A DNA stretch of 64,000 nt, taken from positions 310,001 to 374,000 of the forward strand of contig NZ_JAGVQR010000004.1 in NCBI RefSeq assembly GCF_018275325.1, read 5' to 3'. Below the pieces are notes generated by a model. That model was not told the DNA's origin and did no database searches. It saw only the letters and a program-made list of their open reading frames with translations. This stretch comes from Nocardioides palaemonis. GTDB lineage: Bacteria > Actinomycetota > Actinomycetes > Propionibacteriales > Nocardioidaceae. Position 1 is the first letter of the stretch; the number at the start of each line of letters is the position of its first letter. A program made the position numbers and the translations under genes. This document shows positions 52,689 to 60,676 of this stretch, piece after piece.

Positions 52689-53474
52689 TCATCCGCCCTT
52701 CGGGGGCACGACCTGGAGGTAGATCATGCTGAGGACGAAGTTGGCCACGAAGAGCAGCAGGAACGTGATGACGACCGACTCGTTGACCGCGTCGCCGACG
52801 CCCTTCGGGCCGCCGCTGGCGTTCATGCCCTTGTAGGACGCGACGATCGCGGCGATCACGCCGAAGACGAGCGCCTTGAGCAGGCCGATCCAGAGGTCCG
52901 GCAGCTGGGCGAGGGCGGTGAAGCTGGCGAGGTAGGCCCCCGGGGTGCCGTCCTGGAGGATCACGTTGAAGACGTAGCCGCCGGTGACGCCGACGACGCT
53001 GACCATGCCGTTGAGGAAGAACGCGACGAGCATGCAGGCCAGCACGCGCGGGACGACGAGGCGCTGGATCGGGTCGATGCCCAGCACCATCATCGCGTCG
53101 AGCTCCTCGCGGATCTTGCGGGCGCCGAGGTCGGCGGCGATCGCCGAGCCGCCCGCGCCGGCGATGAGCAGGGCGGTGCCGATCGGCGCCGCCTGCTGGA
53201 CCACCGCGAGCACCGACGCGGAGCCGGTGAAGGACTGCGCGCCGAACTGCTTGATCAGCCCGCCGACCTGCAGCGCGATCACGGCACCGAAGGGGATCGC
53301 GACCAGCGCGGTCGGGACGATCGTGACCGACGCGATGAACCACGCCTGCTGGATGAACTCGCGCAGCTGGAACGGGCGCCGGAACAGCGCGCGGAGGACG
53401 TCGAGGGCGAACGCGAACAGGTTGCCCGCGACGGCGACGGGCGCGACGGCGCGCGAGGAGAGGGAGGTGGCCAC
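52689..53474 (-). CDS. MlaE/YrbE permease, YrbEA position
   Basis: 261 residues. Signature ARKIREELDAMMVLGIDPIQ with the coupling-helix EELDAM motif, and MVSVVGVTGGYVFN. GTG start, 6 bp downstream of the mceG stop. Pairs with YrbEB. Confidence 0.93.
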   Translation of the reverse strand: MATSLSSRAVAPVAVAGNLFAFALDVLRALFRRPFQLREFIQQAWFIASVTIVPTALVAIPFGAVIALQVGGLIKQFGAQSFTGSASVLAVVQQAAPIGTALLIAGAGGSAIAADLGARKIREELDAMMVLGIDPIQRLVVPRVLACMLVAFFLNGMVSVVGVTGGYVFNVILQDGTPGAYLASFTALAQLPDLWIGLLKALVFGVIAAIVASYKGMNASGGPKGVGDAVNESVVITFLLLFVANFVLSMIYLQVVPPKGG

Positions 53475-53480
53475 GTCAGC

Positions 53481-54437
53481 TCAGGCCCCCGGTGCCAGGC
53501 CGGCGTTGCTGGACTCGAACGAGCCGGGCGGCGGCGTGACGCCGTGCTCGCGGCACCACTCCCCCGCGGGCCGCTGGCTGCGCCGGGGGATCCCGTTGGA
53601 GGGGTCGAGCTGGAGCGGGATCGGCGGCAGCGGCGGGAGCTCCTGACCGGCCTCGGCGGCGAGCTCGTCGGCGTCCTTCTCCTCCGACATGCCGATCGGG
53701 CCGACCCGCTGGGCGTTGAGGAACTGGCGCACGACCGGCTCCTCGGAGCTGAGCAGCTCCTCGCGCGGGCCGAACATCGCGAGGTGGCGGTGGTAGAGCA
53801 GCCCGATGTTGTCAGGCACGGTCCGTGCGGTGTTGATGTCGTGGGTGACGATGAGGAAGGTGGCGTCGATCTGGGCGTTGAGGTCGACGATCAACTGGTT
53901 GAGGAAGGCCGTGCGCACCGGGTCGAGGCCGGAGTCGGGCTCGTCGAAGAGCACGATCTCGGGGTCGAGCACGAGCGCGCGGGCGAGGCCGGCGCGCTTG
54001 CGCATGCCGCCGGAGATCTCGCCGGGCAGCTTGTCCTCCGAGCCGAGCAGGCCCACGAGGTCCATCTTCTCCATGACGACCTCGCGGACCTCCGACTCCG
54101 ACTTGCGCGTGTGCTCGCGCAGCGGGAAGGCGACGTTGTCGTAGAGGTTCATCGAGCCGAACATCGCGCCGTCCTGGAACAGCACCCCGAAGAGCTTGCG
54201 GATCTCGTAGAGGTCGCGCTCGGAGCAGCTCGCGATGTCGGTGCCCTCGATGACGATCGAGCCCTTGTCGGGCTTGATGAGCCCGATGAGGGTCTTGAGG
54301 AAGACCGACTTGCCGGTGCCGGACGGGCCGAGCATCACGCAGATCTCGCCCGCCGGGATCGTGAGCGACACGTCGCCCCAGATGAGCTGCTTGCCGAACG
54401 ACTTGGTGAGGTCCTTGACCTCGATCTCGACACCCAC
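53481..54437 (-). CDS. Mce/Mla-type ABC transporter ATPase (MceG-like)
   Basis: 318 residues. Walker A GPSGTGKS near residue 37, signature SGGMRKRAGLARAL, Walker B IVLFDEPDSGLDP and switch His in IVTHDI are intact. A C-terminal extension of about 70 residues rich in Pro (ELPPLPPIPLQL) follows, as in mycobacterial MceG (Mkl). It energises lipid import by the Mce proteins. GTG at 54437 is chosen for an AGGAGG site 6 nt upstream. It heads the operon in which every gap is 52 bp or less. Confidence 0.93.
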   Translation of the reverse strand: MGVEIEVKDLTKSFGKQLIWGDVSLTIPAGEICVMLGPSGTGKSVFLKTLIGLIKPDKGSIVIEGTDIASCSERDLYEIRKLFGVLFQDGAMFGSMNLYDNVAFPLREHTRKSESEVREVVMEKMDLVGLLGSEDKLPGEISGGMRKRAGLARALVLDPEIVLFDEPDSGLDPVRTAFLNQLIVDLNAQIDATFLIVTHDINTARTVPDNIGLLYHRHLAMFGPREELLSSEEPVVRQFLNAQRVGPIGMSEEKDADELAAEAGQELPPLPPIPLQLDPSNGIPRRSQRPAGEWCREHGVTPPPGSFESSNAGLAPGA

Positions 54438-54539
54438 GTGCGCCCTCCTCCCTCTGGCTCGAGCGCGGCTCCCTCCGCGCTGCTCCTGGGGGGACAACGC
54501 CGCTCGCGGCGTGGGGTTACGGGGGTGGTGCGACGAGCG

Positions 54540-54840
54540 TCACCCGGCGCTGGCCGGACCACCCGGACGCCAGGCGCGGTCCTCGTCGATCCGCGCGGTG
54601 ACCAGGCGGCACGCCTCCCCGAGCGCGCGGGCCTGCGCGGGCGTGAGCGCGTCGAAGACCAGGCGGCGTACGAGCGCGACGTGCCGCGCGACCGCACGCG
54701 ACAGGCGTGAGAGCGAGCTGTTGGCGTGACCGGCGAGCGTGCTCACGCGCAGCGTGCCGCCCCCGTCGCGCGAGAGTCGCGAAGAGGATGCCGAACTCGA
54801 AGTGGGCCATCCCCGCGTCCCGCTGGAGCTGGGCGTCGAG
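54540..54840 (-). pseudogene. MarR family regulator remnant
   Basis: The minus strand encodes a recognisable MarR front (LQRDAGMAHFEFGILFATL, 54785-54835), then a +1 frameshift near 54776 and continuation as SRDGGGTLRVSTLAGHANSS and the C-terminal helix ARHVALVRRLVFDALTPAQA. The recognition helix and wing between SRLS and the C-terminal helix are missing, and the N-terminus is lost. It cannot make a working regulator. Confidence 0.65.
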
Positions 54841-54903
54841 CGCTTCCTCGACCCCGACGAGATCGCCTCTCGGGTCGCCTACCTCGCGAGCCCGTTGCCC
54901 TCG
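54841..54903 (+). pseudogene. C-terminal SDR fragment
   Basis: Plus-strand FLDPDEIASRVAYLASPLPS matches the conserved near-C-terminal segment of short-chain dehydrogenases (PEEIAxxVAYLASP), with no N-terminal Rossmann part before it and no VDGG end. It abuts the MarR remnant, marking a deletion junction. Confidence 0.45.
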
Positions 54904-54905
54904 GC

Positions 54906-55625
54906 TCAGCGCCGCAGCGTCAGCACGACGCTCACTGCGGCGTAGTAGGCCACGTAGAGCAGGGACAGGAAGGTGACGACGACGCTCGGGTCGGGGAACT
55001 GCAGCAGCATCACCGCGTAGGTCACGAGCCACGACCCGGCCAGGGTGAGGTTGAGGCCGCGGGCGAAGGCGGTGCGGGAGGGGTAGACGTACTTGATGGG
55101 CACGAAGACCAGCACCGCGCAGGTCAGCAGCAGCACCGCGGTCACTGCGGGCGACACGTCCAGCACGATCACGTAGAAGGCCAGGACGTTCCAGTAGCTC
55201 GGGAACCCCAGGAAGAAGTGGTCGTCGGTCTTGGCGTCGGTGCGGCAGAACTGATAGCTGGACGCCAGGAGCGGCAGCACCGCGAGCACGGTGCCGAGCC
55301 GCCCGTCCGGCAGGTGGCCGCCGTGCCAGAGCAGGAAGACCGGCACGAAGCAGTAGGTGATGTAGTCGACGATGTCGTCGAGCCGCGCCCCGTCGAAGGC
55401 CGGGATGACCTCCTTGACGCGGAGCCGGCGGGCCAGCATCCCGTCGGTCCCGTCGATGATCAGTGCGAGGAAGAGCCACCACAACGCCTCGACCTCCTCG
55501 CCGCCGACAGCGGCCGCCAGTGCGAGGAACGCGATCGCGGTGCCGCTGGCGGTGTAGGCGTGCAGGGCCCAGCCCGCGGCGCGAAGGCGGCGCGGCGAGT
55601 CCGTGGCGACGTACGTCGCTGTCAT
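54906..55625 (-). CDS. CDP-alcohol phosphatidyltransferase, phosphatidylcholine synthase-like
   Basis: 239 residues with about eight helices. The CDP-OH-P motif is present as DGMLARRLRVKEVIP...GARLDDIVDY; the KEVIP insert and the later DAKTDDHFFLGFPSYWNVLAFY segment match Pcs-type enzymes, which join choline to CDP-diacylglycerol. Phosphatidylserine- or other alcohol-specific activity cannot be excluded. The ATG at 55625 is used; an upstream in-frame extension has no coding character. Confidence 0.82.
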   Translation of the reverse strand: MTATYVATDSPRRLRAAGWALHAYTASGTAIAFLALAAAVGGEEVEALWWLFLALIIDGTDGMLARRLRVKEVIPAFDGARLDDIVDYITYCFVPVFLLWHGGHLPDGRLGTVLAVLPLLASSYQFCRTDAKTDDHFFLGFPSYWNVLAFYVIVLDVSPAVTAVLLLTCAVLVFVPIKYVYPSRTAFARGLNLTLAGSWLVTYAVMLLQFPDPSVVVTFLSLLYVAYYAAVSVVLTLRR

Positions 55626-55804
55626 GTGGGTGGCTACCTCTCGGTCGCGCCCGGAGGGCGTCTGCGCATCGACCCGACGCCCGCCGCTCGAGCGCCCGCT
55701 GTCAGTGGCAACGCCAAGCATGCTGGATCAGGCTCGGCGCCGGGAGCAGGACAACGCCAACGGGGCCGTGGTTTCCGTCGCCGGGGTGCCACAATTGCCT
55801 CGCC

Positions 55805-56293
55805 ATGCCACCCGTCCCGTCAGTGCCGCACACGCGAGCGGGATCGCGCTGGCGGACGATCCTCGTGCAGCTCGTGGTCTTCGCCTGCGTGGGCGCTGCC
55901 TTCAACGTGCTCTACGGACTGCTCTACGTCGTCCTCCGGGAGCAGCTCGCCGCCCAGCCGGCGAACGCGCTCGCGCTCGTGCTGTCGACGATCGCCGGGA
56001 CGTTCGGGCACCGCTACGTCACCTTCGGGGTCCGCGGCACGGACCGGACCGTGCAGCACCAGGTGCTCGGGCTCGTCCTCCTGGCCTTCAGCCTCGCCGT
56101 GACGGCTGGCGCCCTGTGGGTGCTCGACGCCGCCGTCGCCGAGCCGTCGCGCCGGCAGGAGCTGGCGGTCCTCATCGCGGCCAACCTGGGCACCGGCCTG
56201 GTGCGCTTCTTCGCATTTCGTGTCGCGATGGTGGGCCGGCGGGGCTCGATAGATGCAAGCGGCACGACCGTCTCTGCCACCCGCGCGCGCTAG
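55805..56293 (+). CDS. GtrA-like membrane protein
   Basis: 162 residues with four helices of the GtrA/DPMS family (VFACVGAAFNVLYGLLY, FGHRYVTFGVRG, ANLGTGLVRFFAFRV). These proteins are thought to flip or bind polyprenyl-phosphate-linked sugars for envelope glycosylation. No partner glycosyltransferase is nearby. It diverges from the Pcs-like gene across about 180 bp. Confidence 0.8.
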   Translation: MPPVPSVPHTRAGSRWRTILVQLVVFACVGAAFNVLYGLLYVVLREQLAAQPANALALVLSTIAGTFGHRYVTFGVRGTDRTVQHQVLGLVLLAFSLAVTAGALWVLDAAVAEPSRRQELAVLIAANLGTGLVRFFAFRVAMVGRRGSIDASGTTVSATRAR

Positions 56294-56492
56294 GTGGCCG
56301 ACCCGCCCTGGCTGGGGTCGCGTCGGTGGGCCACCTGACTTTTTGGTCGTGCTCCTGGTCTGCGGCGAGCCAGTCGAGGGGGCCTGCGGCCCTCCGCTGC
56401 GTCATGGCGCCGCGTACCGTCCGCGGCGCAACATTGGGCCGCCCGCCGGGGACGACAGCACCGTCAGCTGATTTCCACGCGGCCGTGGATCA
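56294..56492. other. gap at the edge of the low-GC islet
   Basis: No gene seen. Codon and base composition change here: sequence to the right is distinctly poorer in GC up to about 58.8 kb. Confidence 0.5.
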
Positions 56493-56947
56493 CTAGTTCG
56501 ACTTTTGAGGCCAGAAGCCGCGCTTGGCCTTCGATGCCTCCGCTCCCGGCCACGGGCTGAACTCATCCGCAAGGTGGCCGAGGGCGGAATCCGCGTCCTG
56601 CGTCCCTTCCAACTCATAGAAGCGGTCATCGAGCAAGCCCAACACTTCGCTGGCCCCCTCGGCACCGTCGAGCACCTCGGCACGTTCGTCGGTCGAAAGG
56701 TTCGCAGCACCGCAGAGCTCCTAGGCCTCCGTCAAAACCTGTCGCCACGGCTCACCCAGAGCGCGAGGCAAGATCGCAAGTGCATCAGCAGCGGTGTCTG
56801 CGCCCCAGAAACACGGTAGCCGCCAAACCCTCCCGCGTTCACCTCTTGACGGAAGTCGCACACGGCGAGCAGCTGCCGCTGTTCGTCAGAGAGCGGACTG
56901 CGACTCTCTGGAGTCGCGTACGTCTCGTACAACTTCCAGATGTCCAC
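56493..56947 (-). pseudogene. DUF4375 (DMP19-like) gene, frameshifted and with a nonsense codon
   Basis: The N-terminal frame (GTG at 56947; LSDEQRQLLAVCDFRQEVN, AGGFGGY) is typical of DUF4375 proteins. The reading then has to shift frame near 56830-56840 to continue as FWGADTAADALAILPRALGE and PWRQVLTEA, meets an in-frame TAG at 56721-56723, and goes on as ELCGAANLSTDERAEVLDGA to the natural end. One frameshift plus one stop mean a dead gene. A TAGCCT hexamer 6 nt before the GTG shows it once had a standard start. Confidence 0.8.
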
Positions 56948-57038
56948 TCGCGAAGGCTATCCGCGCGGAATCGCGTGGACCCGGACATCTGCGACGAGTG
57001 GGGCATTCCGCAGCGTGTCCAGCATGACCGCTCTGGCG

Positions 57039-57239
57039 TCACGACTGTCCTGACGCCTCCAGCAAGTACGTTTCGACCTCTACGGCCCATGCCGCCAAGT
57101 CATCCAGCTCAAGCACGCCGGCTAGCAACGTGCCACCTCGACCCCATTGGTGATGGTCAGGCCGATCTCCGTGTCGCGTCTCAAACGACTCGGCCGAGAC
57201 CCCATCCCAGTGCTCGAGCGCATTGCGAAGGTCGATCAT
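57039..57239 (-). CDS. HEPN-like C-terminal half with RX4H motif
   Basis: 66 residues beginning MIDLRNALEHWDG. RNALEH fits the RX4-6H motif of HEPN ribonucleases. The ATG overlaps the stop of the preceding ORF (ATGA), whose end is the expected partner helix, so together they read like one HEPN protein split in two. Either a coupled two-subunit protein or a frameshifted gene. Function inferred only from the motif. Confidence 0.55.
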   Translation of the reverse strand: MIDLRNALEHWDGVSAESFETRHGDRPDHHQWGRGGTLLAGVLELDDLAAWAVEVETYLLEASGQS

Positions 57240-57532
57240 CGCTTAAGAATCGTGCCGAGGCGAGGCACACGCTTGCGGTCGCCGTAAATCTGGAGCGCTC
57301 TAGCCAACTGCCTGGCGGCGATCAACAGGAAGTGCTTCTCAGCCCGCAGTTCAAAGAAGGGCCGGCTGTGATCGTGCATATACGTCGTCCCCTGTCGTCG
57401 GGAGGCGTTCGCAGACACCACTCGGGACTCTGCCTCGTGCAGTCGATCGGCCTGCCACACGAGCACGTGTGCCCACTCGAGTGCCTTCTGCAAGGCGTCT
57501 TGTTGTCGTGCTGCTACTTCTGGCGGAATCAC
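57236..57532 (-). CDS. HEPN-like N-terminal half
   Basis: 98 residues, largely helical (VAARQQDALQKALEWAHVLV, RAEKHFLLIAARQLARALQI), ending VPRLGTILKR. The GTG start follows GAGAGT with a 6-nt spacer. It lacks the RX4-6H motif, which is encoded immediately downstream in the overlapping ORF. Lower GC than neighbouring genes suggests acquisition. Confidence 0.55.
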   Translation of the reverse strand: MIPPEVAARQQDALQKALEWAHVLVWQADRLHEAESRVVSANASRRQGTTYMHDHSRPFFELRAEKHFLLIAARQLARALQIYGDRKRVPRLGTILKR

Positions 57533-57685
57533 GGCGCGACTCTCTCAGACCCGTACGACAATCGCAGTTGGTTGTCTCTTGGGTCCGTCATAGAGAGCCT
57601 CTGCCGCCCGCGTCTTACCGCCGCAATTCACGCCGGCAGCAGGGCCGGCCGCGGAGTCTCAAGCGGTCTGTCAGATGATGGGGCC

Positions 57686-57979
57686 GTGACCAACGACGCC
57701 GCGTCAGACAACCGGTTATTCGTCAATCAACCAAGTCGGTGGCTCTTGAGATCTTGCGCTTGGGCTCTGGCAACGGTTGCGTGCATCGCCTTTGCTGGCG
57801 GAGTCGCGCTATCGCTCGCACGGCGTGCGGATCTTGCGCCCGCGAAAACCGCAGAGATCAGCGATCTCGCGATGAGCGGTGGCGCATGGGCTCTTCTTGC
57901 GGGCCTCCCCTTGCTCGCAATCATTCAGATGCTCGGTCGAGATGAAGTCCCGCCGGCGATCGAGGACGACTCGTTGTGA
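57686..57979 (+). CDS. small two-helix membrane protein
   Basis: 97 residues with two hydrophobic helices (CAWALATVACIAFAGGVALS and GGAWALLAGLPLLAIIQML) and polar ends. No family recognised. The GTG follows GATGAT with a 6-nt spacer. The stop overlaps the next gene by 4 bp (GTGA). Part of the lower-GC islet. Confidence 0.6.
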   Translation: MTNDAASDNRLFVNQPSRWLLRSCAWALATVACIAFAGGVALSLARRADLAPAKTAEISDLAMSGGAWALLAGLPLLAIIQMLGRDEVPPAIEDDSL

Positions 57980-58563
57980 TACTGACGATGGTGCAGCTGG
58001 TTGCCCTTGCGGGATTCCTCGCCGCAGGAGCATTGTCCGCACGTAGCGCGTACGTCGCCTGGACGAAGTATCGAGACGGGCGAGGAAAGCCCCTGCTGGT
58101 CCACGCCACTCCGGAGCGGCTCGCAGAACTCAGTTCGTCGTGGCCTTTTCGGGAGCAACGATGGCCACGTCCCACAACCACTGGCCCATCACCGATGCAT
58201 CAGAGCGAAGCCGCTGCATACGCTCGCTTGGCGTTTCGCGGTCAGCGCCGATCAGTCATCGCTGGCCAAGCGCTCGGCGTCATTGGCGGCGCATGGCTCG
58301 GCGTTAGCCTTCCAGCAACATGGCGGCTCGTGACTGATGCGGACGGCATCGACGTTTCCAACCCGGCCTTTTGGCAGCTGGTCGTGGTGTCGGTGCTCAT
58401 CGAGTTCGCATTGCTGCTCAGCGATCACGCGAACGACTATGTGGCTGTTCGGACGATCTACCTGCGTCACGCTGAACGAACTGAGGGCGATGCGTCAGTG
58501 GTCACATCCCCACATGTGTCACGCCGGATGCGCTTCAAGCGTTGGATTCGGTCAGGGCAGTAG
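57976..58563 (+). CDS. membrane protein of unknown function
   Basis: 195 residues with three hydrophobic segments (VQLVALAGFLAAGALSARSA; VIAGQALGVIGGAWLGVSLP; FWQLVVVSVLIEFALLLSDH) and a basic C-terminus (RRMRFKRWIRSG). Translation is coupled to the upstream small membrane protein by GTGA, so the two probably form one complex. No known family recognised. Confidence 0.6.
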   Translation: MILTMVQLVALAGFLAAGALSARSAYVAWTKYRDGRGKPLLVHATPERLAELSSSWPFREQRWPRPTTTGPSPMHQSEAAAYARLAFRGQRRSVIAGQALGVIGGAWLGVSLPATWRLVTDADGIDVSNPAFWQLVVVSVLIEFALLLSDHANDYVAVRTIYLRHAERTEGDASVVTSPHVSRRMRFKRWIRSGQ

Positions 58564-58826
58564 CGACATTCCGCCGCGAATGCTGCGGCGCCCACGCCGT
58601 TATGGGCAGATCCTCGGAACTTGCCCTTCGCTGACGCCCGCTGTCCTCCCGGCTTGGGGACGACGCGAGGGCCGTTGTCGGTGGCTTGCCGTAGCGTCTG
58701 AGGTGTTCGAGCGAGCGAGCTCGGGTCCTTCCTTGAGGCCAGCATCTGGCTGTACACACCTGACGACATTGACCCACGACCGTAGTTGTCGACGCGCCCA
58801 CGCAGGGGTGCGGGAGGGCCAGTGCT
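58564..58826. other. gap before the HNH gene
   Basis: No credible gene or remnant seen; short open frames here lack coding character. Confidence 0.5.
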
Positions 58827-60173
58827 GTGAGTGCTCTACCAGTCGAAGAACCCCACGAAGGTGGGCGTGTCGGTGAGTGGCGTGCCCCGGGCACCGACCC
58901 GGCCGCGTCGCCGGTCGTGGCCGCGGTGCTGGCGCGGGTGCACGCGACCCTGACCGAGCTGGGCGGGCTGTCGCTGAGCGGCCTCGGCGACGCGGACGTG
59001 ACGAAGGTGCTCGATGAGCTGACGACTGAGTCGAGTCGGCTGACGCGGCAGGTGTGCCGCGCCGCCGCGGAAGCAGACCAGCGGCGGCTCGGGGACGCGA
59101 CCGGGGCGCGGCACACCCATCAGTGGTGGGCCGGCCGCAGCCGCTACACCCACGCCGAAGCAGCCCGCCTCACCAAGCTCGGCCGAGCGTTCGAGGACGA
59201 CCTCCACGCCCCCACCGGACAGGCCCTCGCCGACGGGCGGATCCGGGTGGAGCAGGCGCGGGTCATCGTCGCCGCCGTCGACGCCATCCCGCTCAGCGTG
59301 AAGACCAGTGACGGCACCACCCGGATCATCGACCCGTCCGCCCGCACCCAGGCGCGTGACCACCTGCTGAACGCCGCGGACGAGCACGACGCCAAGGCGC
59401 TGCGTCGGCTCGGGCGGCGGATCCTCGAGATCGTCGCGCCCGAGCTCGGCGAGGCGCAGGAGGCCGCGACCCTCGCGAGGGAAGAGGCGCGTGCGGACGC
59501 CGGGGCCGAGTTCACGATGAGGGACGACGGCGAAGGTCGCTGCCACGGCAGCTTCGTCCTCCCGTCCCACAACGGCGCCATGCTCTGGCGCCACCTCCAG
59601 GCCCTCGCCAACCCCGCCCGCCACACCGACGACGAGCTCCGCGACGAGCACGGCAGCTGGAAGCCGCTGCGCCGCCGGATGGGCGAGGCGTTCATCGAGT
59701 ACATCGAGCGCTACCCCACGGATGCGACCCCGCAGACCGCGGGCGTCAACGCCACCATCGTCATCACGATGACCCTCGAGCAGCTCCTCGGCGAGCACGC
59801 CACCGCGCTCCTCGACGACGGCACCCGCATGTCCGCGGCGATGGCGCGCCGGTTATCCTGCGAGGCCGGGATCATCCCCGTCGTCCTCGACGGTGAGGGC
59901 CGGGTTCTCGACATGGGCCGCACGCGACGGCTGTTCACCAAGTCGCAGCGGATCGCGCTCGGGCTGCGGGACGGCGGCTGCACCGCACGGGGCTGCGAGA
60001 CCACCGCCTCCGGCTGCCACGCCCACCACGACGACCCCTGGTCCAACGGCGGCAGCACAGACCTGACGAACGGCCGGCTGCTCTGTCCGCGCCACCACCG
60101 CCTCGCCCACGACCCGCGCTACGCCAAGACGGTCCACGCGGACAACCAGGTCACCTTCCACCGACGGACGTAG
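58827..60173 (+). CDS. HNH endonuclease signature protein of the 13E12/DUF222 family
   Basis: 448 residues: a helical DUF222 region (about 30-330) and a C-terminal HNH domain with zinc-type Cys pairs and catalytic His residues (CTARGCETTASGCHAHHDDP, LCPRHHRLAH). Multi-copy genes of this type are common in Nocardioidaceae and mycobacteria and are often linked to genome plasticity; their true role is unknown. GTG start with GGAGGG about 9 nt upstream. It marks the right edge of the low-GC islet and is followed by a dispersed element. Confidence 0.88.
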   Translation: MSALPVEEPHEGGRVGEWRAPGTDPAASPVVAAVLARVHATLTELGGLSLSGLGDADVTKVLDELTTESSRLTRQVCRAAAEADQRRLGDATGARHTHQWWAGRSRYTHAEAARLTKLGRAFEDDLHAPTGQALADGRIRVEQARVIVAAVDAIPLSVKTSDGTTRIIDPSARTQARDHLLNAADEHDAKALRRLGRRILEIVAPELGEAQEAATLAREEARADAGAEFTMRDDGEGRCHGSFVLPSHNGAMLWRHLQALANPARHTDDELRDEHGSWKPLRRRMGEAFIEYIERYPTDATPQTAGVNATIVITMTLEQLLGEHATALLDDGTRMSAAMARRLSCEAGIIPVVLDGEGRVLDMGRTRRLFTKSQRIALGLRDGGCTARGCETTASGCHAHHDDPWSNGGSTDLTNGRLLCPRHHRLAHDPRYAKTVHADNQVTFHRRT

Positions 60174-60204
60174 GCCGACCGGCTGGCACCTGGCGACAGC
60201 TCGG

Positions 60205-60245
60205 GGGTCTCGTGACGGTCGCTGCGCGACCTCCTCGACCAACGG
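60205..60245. repeat. palindromic dispersed element
   Basis: GGTCTCGTGACGGTCGCTG through CTCCTCGACCAACGG, almost identical to the 23866 copy, located between convergent HNH and small membrane-protein genes. Confidence 0.75.
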
Positions 60246-60254
60246 CCGTGCGGG

Positions 60255-60506
60255 TCAGCCTCGGTCGGGCGTACCGACCTGCTCGGCGTGCTTCTTCCGC
60301 CGGAAGAGCGGCTTCTCCATGTAGGTGGTGAACCGCGAGTCCGGCCACAGGTAGGTCGCTGCGGTCATGGCGCCGAGCGCGACCCCGGCCGCGCCGCGCC
60401 ACATGTCGCCGTCGTCGATCGCCGAGAACCCGAGCCCGACCCAGAGGACGGCGAGGACCGCGACGAGCGGACGCCCTCGCGTGCTGGTGCTCTCCGACCC
60501 GGTCAT
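60255..60506 (-). CDS. small membrane protein (83 aa)
   Basis: 83 residues with two hydrophobic segments (LVAVLAVLWVGLGFSAI and AAGVALGAMTAATYLW) and a basic tail (EKPLFRRKKHAEQ). No family recognised. The ATG follows TACGCT with a 6-nt spacer, supporting real expression. Confidence 0.6.
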   Translation of the reverse strand: MTGSESTSTRGRPLVAVLAVLWVGLGFSAIDDGDMWRGAAGVALGAMTAATYLWPDSRFTTYMEKPLFRRKKHAEQVGTPDRG

Positions 60507-60676
60507 GCCACGAGCGTACGCCGACAGACCTGCCTCGCGGAACGCCTCACGCGTCCAGCACCGGATGAACAGTCACCGCCGCGAATAGGCAGTTCGCAGC
60601 CGCGGGCAGGCGACCACGCGGTCCAACGCAGCCGAGCCCGCCGAACTGCCTACTGAAGGACCAGCAGGCCATCCAC

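Noticed and set aside
56721..56723. TAG read through as an amino acid in the DUF4375 gene
   Set aside because: A frameshift also interrupts the same gene, so simple inactivation explains both.
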